From Muribaculaceae bacterium (GTDB taxonomy: Bacteria > Bacteroidota > Bacteroidia > Bacteroidales > Muribaculaceae), in NCBI GenBank assembly GCA_029060585.1, contig JAIDTS010000507.1, positions 1 to 9,532 on the forward strand: 9,532 bases of DNA, written 5' to 3'. This document shows, in pieces, positions 1 through 8,207 of the stretch (its first letter is position 1; every line of letters begins with the position of its first letter). Position numbers and translations under genes: made by a program. The notes beneath the pieces were generated by a model that ran no database searches, had not been told where the DNA came from, and was given only the letters and a program-made list of their open reading frames with translations.

Positions 1-593
1 ACGGTGTATGCCTCAAGGGTGGTAAGGGAGTATACGCCAATCGGACTATGGACAACGGCATCTGCGAGGATATTCTTGTAGAAAACTGCGAGTTCGGACG
101 CAACCTCCACGGAGTGCTCACTCTCGGAAGCGAGTGCATCCACGCTAAGAATGTGACGGTAAGAAACTGCAAGGTAGACATCAATGCGGCCGTTCTGCGC
201 CTCAAGATGCGTCCTGATACATATCAGATTTATGAGAACGTGACAATCGAAAACATTACCGGAACCTGCGGCACCGTGATGGACATGAAGCCATGGAAAC
301 AGTTCTTCACTCTTGAGGGTAGCAACGAGGAACCCTACGGTATCGTTCGCGACATTAAGATCAAGAACGTAGACATGAAATGCAACACCTTGTGCCATAT
401 ACAGGGAAATCCAGCCGATCAGGTATCCAACATCATTTTCGAAAACGTCAAGGTCGAAGCTAAGGATCCCTCGCTGACAGTAGTGGCATACCCTGAGGTA
501 AAATTCAAGAATGTCACGATGAATGGCAAGAGCTTCTCGCAGGAAGCCGAACGCCTCAATCTTCCCGAAGAAAACGAATACGACAAACTATAA
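1..593 (+). CDS. GH28-family glycosidase (pectin-type), C-terminal part, truncated by window edge
   Basis: The reading frame is open from base 3 and gives 196 residues before TAA at 591-593; the start lies outside the window. The fragment reads as rungs of a right-handed parallel beta-helix, with repeated pieces such as VENCEF, VRNCKV, IENITG and FENVKV. Near its beginning, GVCLKGGKG fits the strand after the catalytic Asp pair of GH28. LHGVLTLGSE fits the GH28 Gly-His-Gly/Gly-Ser region, and LRLKMRPDT fits the RIK substrate-binding motif, here as R-L-K. GH28 enzymes hydrolyse alpha-1,4-galacturonic acid linkages in homogalacturonan or rhamnogalacturonan. The catalytic Asp residues are upstream of the window, so activity cannot be judged. 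The stop is 4 nt before the next start, so the two genes are very probably co-transcribed. Family assignment is firm; the exact substrate is unknown. Confidence 0.88.
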   Translation, partial: GVCLKGGKGVYANRTMDNGICEDILVENCEFGRNLHGVLTLGSECIHAKNVTVRNCKVDINAAVLRLKMRPDTYQIYENVTIENITGTCGTVMDMKPWKQFFTLEGSNEEPYGIVRDIKIKNVDMKCNTLCHIQGNPADQVSNIIFENVKVEAKDPSLTVVAYPEVKFKNVTMNGKSFSQEAERLNLPEENEYDKL

Positions 594-597
594 CAAC

Positions 598-3162
598 ATG
601 AAGAAAACATTAATTACTTTGACGGCCACACTTCTATGCTTTGGGTCGGCTTTGGCGGAAGGTATCGCCGAAAGGGCCCAAAAGGCATGGAAAGACGTGT
701 ACCCACAGGTGGAAGCCCGCATAAAGGCCCCGACCTTCCCGGACAAGGACTTCAACATCAAGGATTTCCTTCCCAAAAACAAGAAGAGTCAGAAAAAAGA
801 CAAGCACGGAGATGTCCTCTATACCGATGCAATCAATACTGCTATAGCAAAGTGTAGCGCTGCAGGCGGCGGACGTGTCATAGTCCCTGCGGGAACATGG
901 CTAACTGGTCCGGTAAAACTTCAGAGCAACGTCAATCTTCATCTCGAAGAGGGTGCAGTGCTACTTTTTACTGACGATCCTCATCAGTATTATCCCCTCG
1001 TTCTCACAGCATGGGAGGGTATGAACTGCTGGAACTGGAGTCCGATGATCTATGCTTATAAGCAGGATAACATTGCGATTACCGGTAAAGGAACTATCGA
1101 TGGCGGAGCAAGCCGCGAGAATTGGTGGTCGATGGTCGGCAACGACAAATGGGGATGGAAACCCGGAATGCTTTCCCAGCGTGCAGGCAGAATCATCCTT
1201 CAGGATTGGAATGAATGTGGAGTCGACCTCTTCGAGCGTCGCCTCGGTTCTAACTGGGGCATGCGTCCTCAGCTCGTAAATCCGGTGGAATGTAAAAACG
1301 TCCTCATTGAAGACGTGACGATGTTACGCTCAGCCTTCTGGGTGATGCACCCTCTTATGTGCCAGAACGTTACTGTACGTGGAGTTCACGTTCAGAACGA
1401 TGGCCCCAACGGCGACGGATGTGACCCTGAATCATGTAAGGATGTACTTATTGAGAACTGCTATTTCGATACAGGCGACGACTGTATCGCAATCAAGAGT
1501 GGACGTAACCGCGACGGTCGAGAACGAGCTATCCCGAGCGAGAACATTATCGTGCGTAATTGCCAGATGAAGAACGGTCACGGCGGTGTGGTAGTTGGTA
1601 GCGAAATCTCCGGAGGCTATAAGACTCTCTTTGTAGAAAACTGTAAGATGGATAGCCCCGATCTCGAGCGTGTCATCCGAATCAAGACTAATACCTGTCG
1701 TGGCGGTGTGGTTGAAGATATCTATGTCCGTAATGTAGAGGTTGGACAGTGCGACGAAGCTGTTCTCAAAATCAACCTTGACTATGAGCCCAAGGAAAAA
1801 TGCAAGCGCGCATATCCCCCGACGGTACGCAACGTCTATCTTGAGAACGTTAACTGCAACAAGAGTAAATACGGTGTCATGATAGTTGGTCTTGCCGACA
1901 AGTGCAATGTCTACGACATCGAGGTTAAGGACTGTAACTTCAACGGAGTTGCTGACGGTAACAAGATCACCGGCGAAGTCAAGGACGTTGTCTTCGACAA
2001 CCTCAAGATCAACGGTGTGGAATGCCTCTACGGCAAACCCCTCGCCTATCAGATGGCTAAGTCTGAGATGATCCGCAACCCGAAGAGCGAGACGATTGAT
2101 GTCAATGGTGTAAAGTGGAGCTATGCTGCTGCCGTAGAACTCGAGGGCATCCTTGCCGCTGCCCGGGCTTACAACGATAAGGAGATGCTCGACTATGTGA
2201 TCAACTATACCGACTTCTTCGTGAACCCCGACGGTACAATCAAGGCATTCGATAAGGAAGCCTACAATATCGACAACGTGAAAGGTGGAATCGAGATCCT
2301 TCAGGCTTATGACATCACAGGTGATGAAAAATACAGGAAGGCTGCCGACAACATCTACGACCAGCTTCTCTCTCATCCCAGAACAAAATCGAAGAATTTC
2401 TGGCACAAAAAGATCTATCCGCATCAGGCTTGGCTTGACGGACTCTATATGGGTCAGCCCTTCTACGCCGAATACGTAAACCGTTACCTCAATTCCGATC
2501 CGAAACTCTGGGACGATATCGCAAACCAGTTCCTTACTGTAGGCAAGAAGACCTATGACCCTGTTACCGGTCTTTACCGCCATGCCTGGGACGAAAAGAA
2601 GAAACAATTCTGGGCTGACCGACGCACTGGACAGTCGGAACACGCTTGGGGCCGCGCTATGGGCTGGTATTTCTGGGCCATCACCGATGTGCTCGAGAAG
2701 ATGCCCGCCGATCATCCTAAGCGTCCCGAAATGCTGCAGCTTCTAAAGAGCGTTGCAAATGGTATAGTGAAGTATCAGGATCCCAAGACCGGAGTATGGT
2801 ATCAGGTGATGGATTCTCCCAGCCGTCAGGGTAACTATCTCGAGGCTACCGCCTCTGCTATGTTTGTCTACAACCTCCTGCGTGCTGTGCGTCTCGGCCT
2901 CCTCGACGAATCCTATCTCGCTCCAGCCAAGAAGGGTTATGAAGGTATGGTAGAGACTTTCGTGAAGGAGAACGAAGACGGCACTATTTCTCTGACCAAC
3001 TGCTGCGCTGTAGCAGGTCTGGGTGGCGGAAAGGATCAGCGCCGCAACGGTACGTTCCAGTACTATCTCAGCGAACCCATCCGCGACAATGACGCCAAGG
3101 GCATTGGCCCATTCATTCTCGCCGGCCTTGAATATGATAATCTGACAAACAACAAGAAATGA
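598..3162 (+). CDS. Exported two-domain enzyme: GH28 polygalacturonase-like + GH105 unsaturated uronyl hydrolase
   Basis: This 854-residue protein starts at ATG 598, which opens a clean signal peptide (MKKTLITLTATLLCFGSALA, cleavage predicted after residue 20). An in-frame ATG at 523 would lie inside the upstream gene and bury the signal. Residues about 60-490 form a GH28 beta-helix with the full catalytic set: N271-G-D273, G293-D294-D295, G327-H328-G329 and R361-I-K363. Residues about 502-850 form a GH105 (alpha/alpha)6 barrel: NIDN with D559, WLDGLYM with D614 (matching the catalytic Asp of YteR), YRHAWD with H662, and WGRAMGWY at 684-691. GH28 hydrolyses galacturonide bonds; GH105 removes 4,5-unsaturated galacturonic acid from lyase products. 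Both active sites look intact, so one polypeptide could process saturated and unsaturated ends. It probably acts in the periplasm. The stop overlaps the next start by 4 nt. The fusion is clear; the exact pectin substrate is inferred. Confidence 0.92.
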   Translation: MKKTLITLTATLLCFGSALAEGIAERAQKAWKDVYPQVEARIKAPTFPDKDFNIKDFLPKNKKSQKKDKHGDVLYTDAINTAIAKCSAAGGGRVIVPAGTWLTGPVKLQSNVNLHLEEGAVLLFTDDPHQYYPLVLTAWEGMNCWNWSPMIYAYKQDNIAITGKGTIDGGASRENWWSMVGNDKWGWKPGMLSQRAGRIILQDWNECGVDLFERRLGSNWGMRPQLVNPVECKNVLIEDVTMLRSAFWVMHPLMCQNVTVRGVHVQNDGPNGDGCDPESCKDVLIENCYFDTGDDCIAIKSGRNRDGRERAIPSENIIVRNCQMKNGHGGVVVGSEISGGYKTLFVENCKMDSPDLERVIRIKTNTCRGGVVEDIYVRNVEVGQCDEAVLKINLDYEPKEKCKRAYPPTVRNVYLENVNCNKSKYGVMIVGLADKCNVYDIEVKDCNFNGVADGNKITGEVKDVVFDNLKINGVECLYGKPLAYQMAKSEMIRNPKSETIDVNGVKWSYAAAVELEGILAAARAYNDKEMLDYVINYTDFFVNPDGTIKAFDKEAYNIDNVKGGIEILQAYDITGDEKYRKAADNIYDQLLSHPRTKSKNFWHKKIYPHQAWLDGLYMGQPFYAEYVNRYLNSDPKLWDDIANQFLTVGKKTYDPVTGLYRHAWDEKKKQFWADRRTGQSEHAWGRAMGWYFWAITDVLEKMPADHPKRPEMLQLLKSVANGIVKYQDPKTGVWYQVMDSPSRQGNYLEATASAMFVYNLLRAVRLGLLDESYLAPAKKGYEGMVETFVKENEDGTISLTNCCAVAGLGGGKDQRRNGTFQYYLSEPIRDNDAKGIGPFILAGLEYDNLTNNKK

Positions 3163-5297
3163 ACATATTCGGCAGAAAATTCTGCTCCGGAACAATAATG
3201 ACTACCGTCGCGGCGAATCTTCTCGTCGCGACGGCAATCTCATCCGGATGCAGCGACCGTAAGGGTGGTATCGACCGATATGCACTTGTGACCCGAAATA
3301 ATCCCCATGTCACATCTATCGACACGATGGCCTCGCTCACCGTAGGAAACGGTCGATTCGCCTTCACTGTCGACGTTACTGGACTCCAGACTTTTCCCGA
3401 GACTTATACCAACGGAGTGCCTCTTGGAACGATGAGCGACTGGGGATGGCACAGTTTTCCCAACACTGAAAACTATCGTTTCGAGGAGACTCTCAAGGAA
3501 TACGATTTCGGACGTGGCAGAAAGGAACTATATTCCGTGCAGTTTAAAGACGACGACCGCAAGAAAGCTGCCGCTGACTACTATCGAGTAAATCCCCATC
3601 GTCTTCATCTCGGCGCTCTGGGCTTCCAAGGTTTAACACCTGAAGCTCTTACGGACATCGACCAGACACTCGATATGTGGAACGGAATGATTGATTCCCA
3701 TTTTACGGCTGATGGTAAGAAAACTTCCGTAAAGACTTCGGTTGATCCCCAACTTGATCTCGTTGCGGCTGAAATCAACGACGAAGGACGCCATGCTATC
3801 GCATTGAGGCTTCCCTACCCTACCGGCAAGCACAGCGACGATGCCTGCGACTGGAACGCCGATTCGCTACATCGCACTGAGATTGTTCTCTCTGAAGCCG
3901 GGAAAGCCGTGGTAAGACATTCGGTTGACACTACTTCCTACTACATCACCCTGAATTGGAGCGGAAACAGTGAGGCATCGCTTGATGCGCCTAACACCGT
4001 GGTGATCACTCCGGATGCAGAGAAATGGAACATCACGGCTCAGTTCACCGAAGAAATGACAGACGGCAACAATCCCTCGGCTTCCTCTACGATTGAATCC
4101 GCATCCGAATACTGGCAGGATTTCTGGGGTAAAGGTGGTGTAGTTGACTTCAGCCATTGCACTGACCCGCGTGCTAAGGAACTTGAACGCCGCGTGGTCC
4201 TCTCGCAGTACCTTCTCGCCACGAACTGCGCCGGAACAACTCCCCCGCAGGAAACAGGCCTCACCTACAATTCATGGTTTGGTAAGTTCCATCTCGAGAT
4301 GATATGGTGGCATCAGGCTCAGTTCGCCTTATATGGCCACGAAGACCTTCTCGCAAGGACACTTCCCTGGTATCAGAAAGCGGAACCCAACGCTAAATCA
4401 ATCGCTGAGCGTCAGGGATTCGAGGGTGTCAGGTGGATGAAAATGACTGATCCGTCGTCGATCGAAGCGCCCTCCGGTGTCGGCTCATTCCTAATATGGC
4501 AACAGCCCCACCTCATCTATCTTGCCGAACTCCTCTATCGTGCGAATCCGGATACAGCCGTTCTCAATAAGTATTATCCACTTATCGAGGAGACAGCGCA
4601 GTTCATGGCTTCATTCGCCGACCGCGATGAAGAGAACAACCGCTACATTCTGAAGGGTATCATTCCTGCTCAGGAGACCTTGCGCGCCGCGGAGACTGTC
4701 AATCCTCCATTCGAACTGTCATACTGGCACTTCGGACTCAACACGGCACAGAAATGGCGCGAGAGGATGGGACTCGAGAGAAACGCTGAATGGGACAAGA
4801 TCACTTCAGGACTCTCCCATCTTGCAGCTAAAGATTCTCTTTATCTCGCGGCCGAAACGGCTCCGCAGACCTACGAGGATATAAGGTTCACCTCCGATCA
4901 CATGGCTGTGCTCGGATCGCTCGGAATACTTCCTGCATCCCCTCTGGCAGATCCAAAGATTCTCGACAACACGTTTGACTGGGTATACAACAACTGGAAC
5001 TGGGACAAGACTTGGGGATGGGATTACCCGACAACCGCCATGTGCGCCGTTCGTGTAGGTCAACCGGAGAAAGCGATCAATGCCCTTCTGATGGATAAAC
5101 GCACCAACACCTATCTCCCCAACGGCCATAATTTCCAGGATGACCGTCTGCGTTGCTATCTTCCCGGAAACGGAGGTCTGCTCACTGCAGTGGCTCTAAT
5201 GACCGCAGGATGGGACGGATGCGAGACGGAGAATCCCGGATTTCCCAAAGACGGAACTTGGGACGTTCGCTGGGAAGGCATAAAACCCCTCCCCTAA
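3159..5297 (+). CDS. Probable lipoprotein, six-hairpin glycosidase related to GH65 (PGGHG-like)
   Basis: This 712-residue protein starts at ATG 3159 inside the previous stop (ATGA), so translation is probably coupled. The first start is preferred over Met14 because it gives a basic n-region (GRKF) ahead of the hydrophobic stretch. That stretch ends in SSGC (Cys31), an imperfect lipobox. Residues about 40-320 look like a beta-sandwich domain, and about 330-690 look (alpha/alpha)6. WFGKFHLEM (373-381, E380) resembles the GH65 WDTE region. PAQE (E506) followed by NPPFELSYW (515-523) resembles the GPDEY...N.AYTN acid region. PGNGGLLTAVALMTAG (from P669) resembles the FLTGxGGFLQA tail of protein-glucosylgalactosylhydroxylysine glucosidase rather than the EGIH tail of GH65 phosphorylases. 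It is probably an exported glycosidase acting on a pectin side chain or end group, but the sugar is unknown. It could belong to another six-hairpin family. The CDS is certain and the family assignment moderate. Confidence 0.7.
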   Translation: MNIFGRKFCSGTIMTTVAANLLVATAISSGCSDRKGGIDRYALVTRNNPHVTSIDTMASLTVGNGRFAFTVDVTGLQTFPETYTNGVPLGTMSDWGWHSFPNTENYRFEETLKEYDFGRGRKELYSVQFKDDDRKKAAADYYRVNPHRLHLGALGFQGLTPEALTDIDQTLDMWNGMIDSHFTADGKKTSVKTSVDPQLDLVAAEINDEGRHAIALRLPYPTGKHSDDACDWNADSLHRTEIVLSEAGKAVVRHSVDTTSYYITLNWSGNSEASLDAPNTVVITPDAEKWNITAQFTEEMTDGNNPSASSTIESASEYWQDFWGKGGVVDFSHCTDPRAKELERRVVLSQYLLATNCAGTTPPQETGLTYNSWFGKFHLEMIWWHQAQFALYGHEDLLARTLPWYQKAEPNAKSIAERQGFEGVRWMKMTDPSSIEAPSGVGSFLIWQQPHLIYLAELLYRANPDTAVLNKYYPLIEETAQFMASFADRDEENNRYILKGIIPAQETLRAAETVNPPFELSYWHFGLNTAQKWRERMGLERNAEWDKITSGLSHLAAKDSLYLAAETAPQTYEDIRFTSDHMAVLGSLGILPASPLADPKILDNTFDWVYNNWNWDKTWGWDYPTTAMCAVRVGQPEKAINALLMDKRTNTYLPNGHNFQDDRLRCYLPGNGGLLTAVALMTAGWDGCETENPGFPKDGTWDVRWEGIKPLP
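3205..3234 (+). other. Strong hairpin inside the signal-peptide codons of the GH65-like gene
   Basis: Arms at 3205-3216 (CCGTCGCGGCGA) and 3223-3234 (TCGTCGCGACGG) pair over 12 bp with one G-U wobble (3213 with 3226) and a 6-nt loop. The structure begins 46 nt after the ATG and covers codons 16-26. No T-run follows, so it is not a terminator. It could slow translation, mark an mRNA processing or stability boundary, or be a by-product of Ala/Val-rich codons. The pairing is seen directly; any function is inference. Confidence 0.6.
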
Positions 5298-5308
5298 CAA
5301 TTACAGAA

Positions 5309-5332
5309 CCGCGAGGCGTGAAACCCTCGCGG
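5309..5332 (+). repeat. GC-rich inverted repeat downstream of the GH65-like gene
   Basis: CCGCGAGG (5309-5316) and CCTCGCGG (5325-5332) form a perfect 8-bp stem with an 8-nt loop, 11 nt after the stop codon. It is followed on this strand by CTCAC and a run of A, not T, so it is not a standard intrinsic terminator in either direction. It could be an mRNA 3'-end stabiliser or processing site that lets upstream and downstream genes differ in expression, or a copy of a dispersed palindrome. Its GC content contrasts with the AT-rich sequence that follows. Confidence 0.65.
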
Positions 5333-5343
5333 CTCACAAAAAA

Positions 5344-5388
5344 ACATTAAGGACCTTAATGACCTTAAAAACCTTAAGGACCTTTAAA
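5344..5388. repeat. 9-bp tandem repeat array, five degenerate copies of ACCTTAAGG
   Basis: Five head-to-tail units can be read: ACATTAAGG (5344), ACCTTAATG (5353), ACCTTAAAA (5362), ACCTTAAGG (5371) and ACCTTTAAA (5380). The consensus contains the palindrome CCTTAAGG. The array fills the middle of the 117-nt spacer before the GH106-type gene. Its role is unknown: it may be an unstructured leader, a protein-binding array or a slippage-prone spacer. No Bacteroidota promoter (-7 TAnnTTTG) is evident in this gap. Confidence 0.8.
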
Positions 5389-5406
5389 AACCAAAAACTA
5401 AAAACC
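5386..5406. repeat. 7-bp A-rich tandem repeat before the GH106-type start
   Basis: Three units (AAAAACC, AAAAACT, AAAAACC) continue directly from the 9-bp array and stop 8 nt before ATG 5415. The A-rich run probably acts as the translation-enhancing leader that Bacteroidota genes use in place of a Shine-Dalgarno sequence. The repeat register is visible but short, so it may be simple A-richness. Confidence 0.5.
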
Positions 5407-5414
5407 CAACATAC

Positions 5415-8159
5415 ATGAAGACAAGATACAAATTTCTCTCAGCCTTATGCCTCCTCGGAAGCGCGACTTTCTTCTCTCAAGCCGACGAAAAATCGACCGA
5501 CTGGTATGCAGAGACGACCGTCAACCGTCCATTCGTTCGCTGGTGGTGGCAGGGAAGCGCCGTAGATCCGGAAGGACTCACCTTCAATCTCGAGGAATTC
5601 GCCCGCAAGGGAATGGGGGGCTTCGAGATCACTCCGATCTACGGAGTGCAGGGCAACGAAGCCAATGATATCCCCTATCTCTCCAAGAGATGGATGGAGA
5701 TGCTTAGACATGTGGCTGATGAAAGCCAACGTCTCGGGCTGCAGCCGGAGATGAACAACGGAACCGGCTGGCCATTCGGAGGTCCGGAGGTGACGGAGAA
5801 TGAAAGTGCTCAGAAACTGATTATTGAGAAGTGGAGCGTAGCTCCCGGTAAGAAGCTTTCTGTTAAAATTGAGCCTGCCGATGAACGCCAGCGTCCTGTC
5901 GCATCCATCGAGAAGATAATGGCCGTAAGCGGAGACACTCGAATAGACATCACTAAGAAACTCAAGAAAGACGGCACACTTGACTGGACAGCCCCGAAGA
6001 AAGGAGAATGGCAAGTGTATGCCCTTCTCGCCGGCCGTACGTTCCAAAAAGTGAAGCGTGCAGCCCCCGGAGGCGAGGGATATGTAGTCAATCACTACGA
6101 CAGCATAGCTGTAAAGAAGTATCTCGACCGATTTGACCGCGCCTTCAAGGGAAATGAAGATATTTTCCCTAAGGTAATGTTCAATGACTCCTACGAAGTT
6201 TATGGTTCAGACTGGACAGAAGGTTTACTCGAGGAATTCGCCAAAGACCATGGATACCGTCTCGAACAATACATACCGGAATTTGCCGACACCGAGAATC
6301 ATACGGAACTTCGCGGCCGCATCACTCGAGACTACCGCTTTACACTCGCTCGCGTACTCAGGGAAAATTTCACCGACCTCTGGACAAGATGGGCACATTC
6401 TCATGGTGCTCAGATTCGTAATCAGAGTCATGGCAGCCCGGCTAATATCATTGATCTCTATGCGATAGTCGATATCCCGGAATGCGAGTCGTTCGGGCGT
6501 TCGGACCTCAACATACCGGGACTTCATCCTACAGGTGACTCACGTCACTCCGACGCCGATCCCGCAGTCTTGAAATTTGCGTCCTCTGCCGCCCACATCG
6601 CAGGAAAACCTTTGGTTTCAGCTGAGACGCTGACATGGCTCACCGAGCATTTCCATACCTCACTGTCGGTCGCAAAACCGGAGATTGACCAGATGCTTGC
6701 GGCTGGAGTCAATCATATCTTCTTCCACGGAGCGACATATTCTCCAAAGGGTGTCGAGTTCCCCGGCTGGCTGTTCTACGCTTCGGTGAATATGTCGCCT
6801 ACCAACACTATATGGAAAGACGCCGACGCTCTCTTTAAGTATATTGCAAGATGCCAGTCGTTCCTCACTGCCGGGTCTCCTGACTCCGACGTGCTATTGT
6901 ATTTTCCTATCGACGACATATGGCAGCGTCAGGACGGAATCTACATGATGTTTGATATCCATAGCATGGATAAGAAGATGCCCGACGTGAAAGCGATGGT
7001 TGGGGAACTCGTAAAGGCCGGTCTCGACCCGGACTATCTTTCCGACGCTCTCATAGCAGATCTGAGCGTTGACCCGGAAGGATATATAGTATCCAAGGGA
7101 GGCAACCGATACAAGTCTATCGTAGTTCCCCCAGTCAACTTCATGCCGGTCGAGACACTGAAGGCCCTCAAAGATATAAAGGCTAAAGGGGGAAACGTAA
7201 TCTTTACAGAGCACCTTCCCTATGATGTTCCAGGTCTCGGAAATCTTGAAGAAAGACGCGCCCAGTTGCAACTCCTTGAAAAGGATATGGCTTCCCCAGC
7301 GAAGGATTTGCAGGATGCCATACTTATGACCGGAGCAAAACCGGAGCCTTTGCGTAGCAAGGGAGTCTCGGTACTTCGACGCACTAACGAGGCGGGAGGA
7401 TACAACTATTTCCTTGCCCTTCTGAACGGAGACAGAATCGACGGATGGGAGACGCTCGCGACTCCGGCCGAAAGCGTGATGATTTTCAATCCACTCACTG
7501 GAAAAAAAGGAAAGGCCCTGACGAGAAAAGGACCTGACGGAACTACCGAAATACTACTTCAAGCCGAGCCGGGACAGTCTCTTCTGCTGAAAACCTTCCC
7601 TACCGATATCGAGGCCGAGAATTGGACTTATTACGACAGAGCCGAACCTATTGATATAGACAGAGGCTGGAGCATAACTTTCCTTGAAAGCCAACCTGCG
7701 ATAGAAGGGACATTCGAAACAGACACAGTGACGGCATGGACTAATCTGGATGTAGATGCAGCTAAAGTCAATACAGGCACTGCTCGCTACAAGGTATCGT
7801 TCGACCTTCCTAAAGACGTTACGGCCGACAGCTGGCTCCTTGATCTCGGCGACCTGCGCGAAAGTGCCTCAGTAAAGGTCAACGGGAAGGATGCGGGAAA
7901 AGTGTGGAGTGTTCCCTTTACGATTGAGATAAGCAACCTGCTTCAACCTGGCACCAACACTCTTGAGATTGACGTCACCAACCTCCCGGCCAACCGTATA
8001 GCCGATTATGACCGCAAGGGAAAGAAATGGAAGATTTTCAAGGATGCCAACATCGCCAGCGTAATCGGCAAGAAGGTTGTGGACTACTCCGACTGGGAGA
8101 CTGTCCCCTCCGGCCTCAACTCTTACGTCAAGCTAATTCCCCTAAACAAAAAGAAATAA
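5415..8159 (+). CDS. Exported GH106-type alpha-L-rhamnosidase
   Basis: This 914-residue protein has a signal peptide ending in SQA (predicted cleavage after residue 23). It then shows RPFVRWWWQGS (38-48), the N-terminal signature of GH106 rhamnosidases, and NGTGWPFGGP further on. Candidate active-site stretches are FNDSYEVYGSDWTEG (from F256), DIPECESFG (353-361) and VSAETLTW (E404). I cannot assign catalytic acid and base with certainty. About 775-905 is a galactose-binding-like beta-sandwich (ARYKVSFDLP, SVKVNGKDAG, NTLEIDVTNLPANRI), as in GH106 and GH2 proteins. GH106 enzymes are inverting exo-alpha-L-rhamnosidases that act on rhamnogalacturonan and related glycans. Here it would remove rhamnose exposed after galacturonic acid is removed by the neighbouring GH28 and GH105 enzymes. 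At 914 residues it appears shorter than the GH106 proteins I know, which exceed 1000. The start has an A-rich leader and no Shine-Dalgarno. Linkage specificity is inferred from context. Confidence 0.87.
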   Translation: MKTRYKFLSALCLLGSATFFSQADEKSTDWYAETTVNRPFVRWWWQGSAVDPEGLTFNLEEFARKGMGGFEITPIYGVQGNEANDIPYLSKRWMEMLRHVADESQRLGLQPEMNNGTGWPFGGPEVTENESAQKLIIEKWSVAPGKKLSVKIEPADERQRPVASIEKIMAVSGDTRIDITKKLKKDGTLDWTAPKKGEWQVYALLAGRTFQKVKRAAPGGEGYVVNHYDSIAVKKYLDRFDRAFKGNEDIFPKVMFNDSYEVYGSDWTEGLLEEFAKDHGYRLEQYIPEFADTENHTELRGRITRDYRFTLARVLRENFTDLWTRWAHSHGAQIRNQSHGSPANIIDLYAIVDIPECESFGRSDLNIPGLHPTGDSRHSDADPAVLKFASSAAHIAGKPLVSAETLTWLTEHFHTSLSVAKPEIDQMLAAGVNHIFFHGATYSPKGVEFPGWLFYASVNMSPTNTIWKDADALFKYIARCQSFLTAGSPDSDVLLYFPIDDIWQRQDGIYMMFDIHSMDKKMPDVKAMVGELVKAGLDPDYLSDALIADLSVDPEGYIVSKGGNRYKSIVVPPVNFMPVETLKALKDIKAKGGNVIFTEHLPYDVPGLGNLEERRAQLQLLEKDMASPAKDLQDAILMTGAKPEPLRSKGVSVLRRTNEAGGYNYFLALLNGDRIDGWETLATPAESVMIFNPLTGKKGKALTRKGPDGTTEILLQAEPGQSLLLKTFPTDIEAENWTYYDRAEPIDIDRGWSITFLESQPAIEGTFETDTVTAWTNLDVDAAKVNTGTARYKVSFDLPKDVTADSWLLDLGDLRESASVKVNGKDAGKVWSVPFTIEISNLLQPGTNTLEIDVTNLPANRIADYDRKGKKWKIFKDANIASVIGKKVVDYSDWETVPSGLNSYVKLIPLNKKK

Positions 8160-8207
8160 CAAACTTAATAATTTAACCTAAGCATAATCTACAAAGCATA
8201 TTATTGT

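Noticed and set aside
523..597. A 25-residue N-terminal extension of the GH28-GH105 protein from ATG 523
   Set aside because: It lies within the upstream gene in another frame and hides a textbook signal peptide starting at 598.
1432..2715. A 427-codon open frame on the minus strand opposite the GH28-GH105 gene
   Set aside because: It is antisense to two domains with intact catalytic motifs; its translation shows no recognisable family and reflects codon bias in the real gene.
5309..5344. An intrinsic terminator after the GH65-like gene
   Set aside because: The stem is followed by A residues rather than T on the + strand, and the opposite orientation has no T-run after the stem.
5344..5406. 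A CRISPR array
   Set aside because: Units of 7-9 bp are contiguous with no spacers and no cas genes are present; this is simple tandem repetition.
5445..6095. A 216-codon minus-strand frame opposite the start of the GH106-type gene
   Set aside because: The + strand frame carries a signal peptide and GH106 signatures; the antisense product resembles nothing known.
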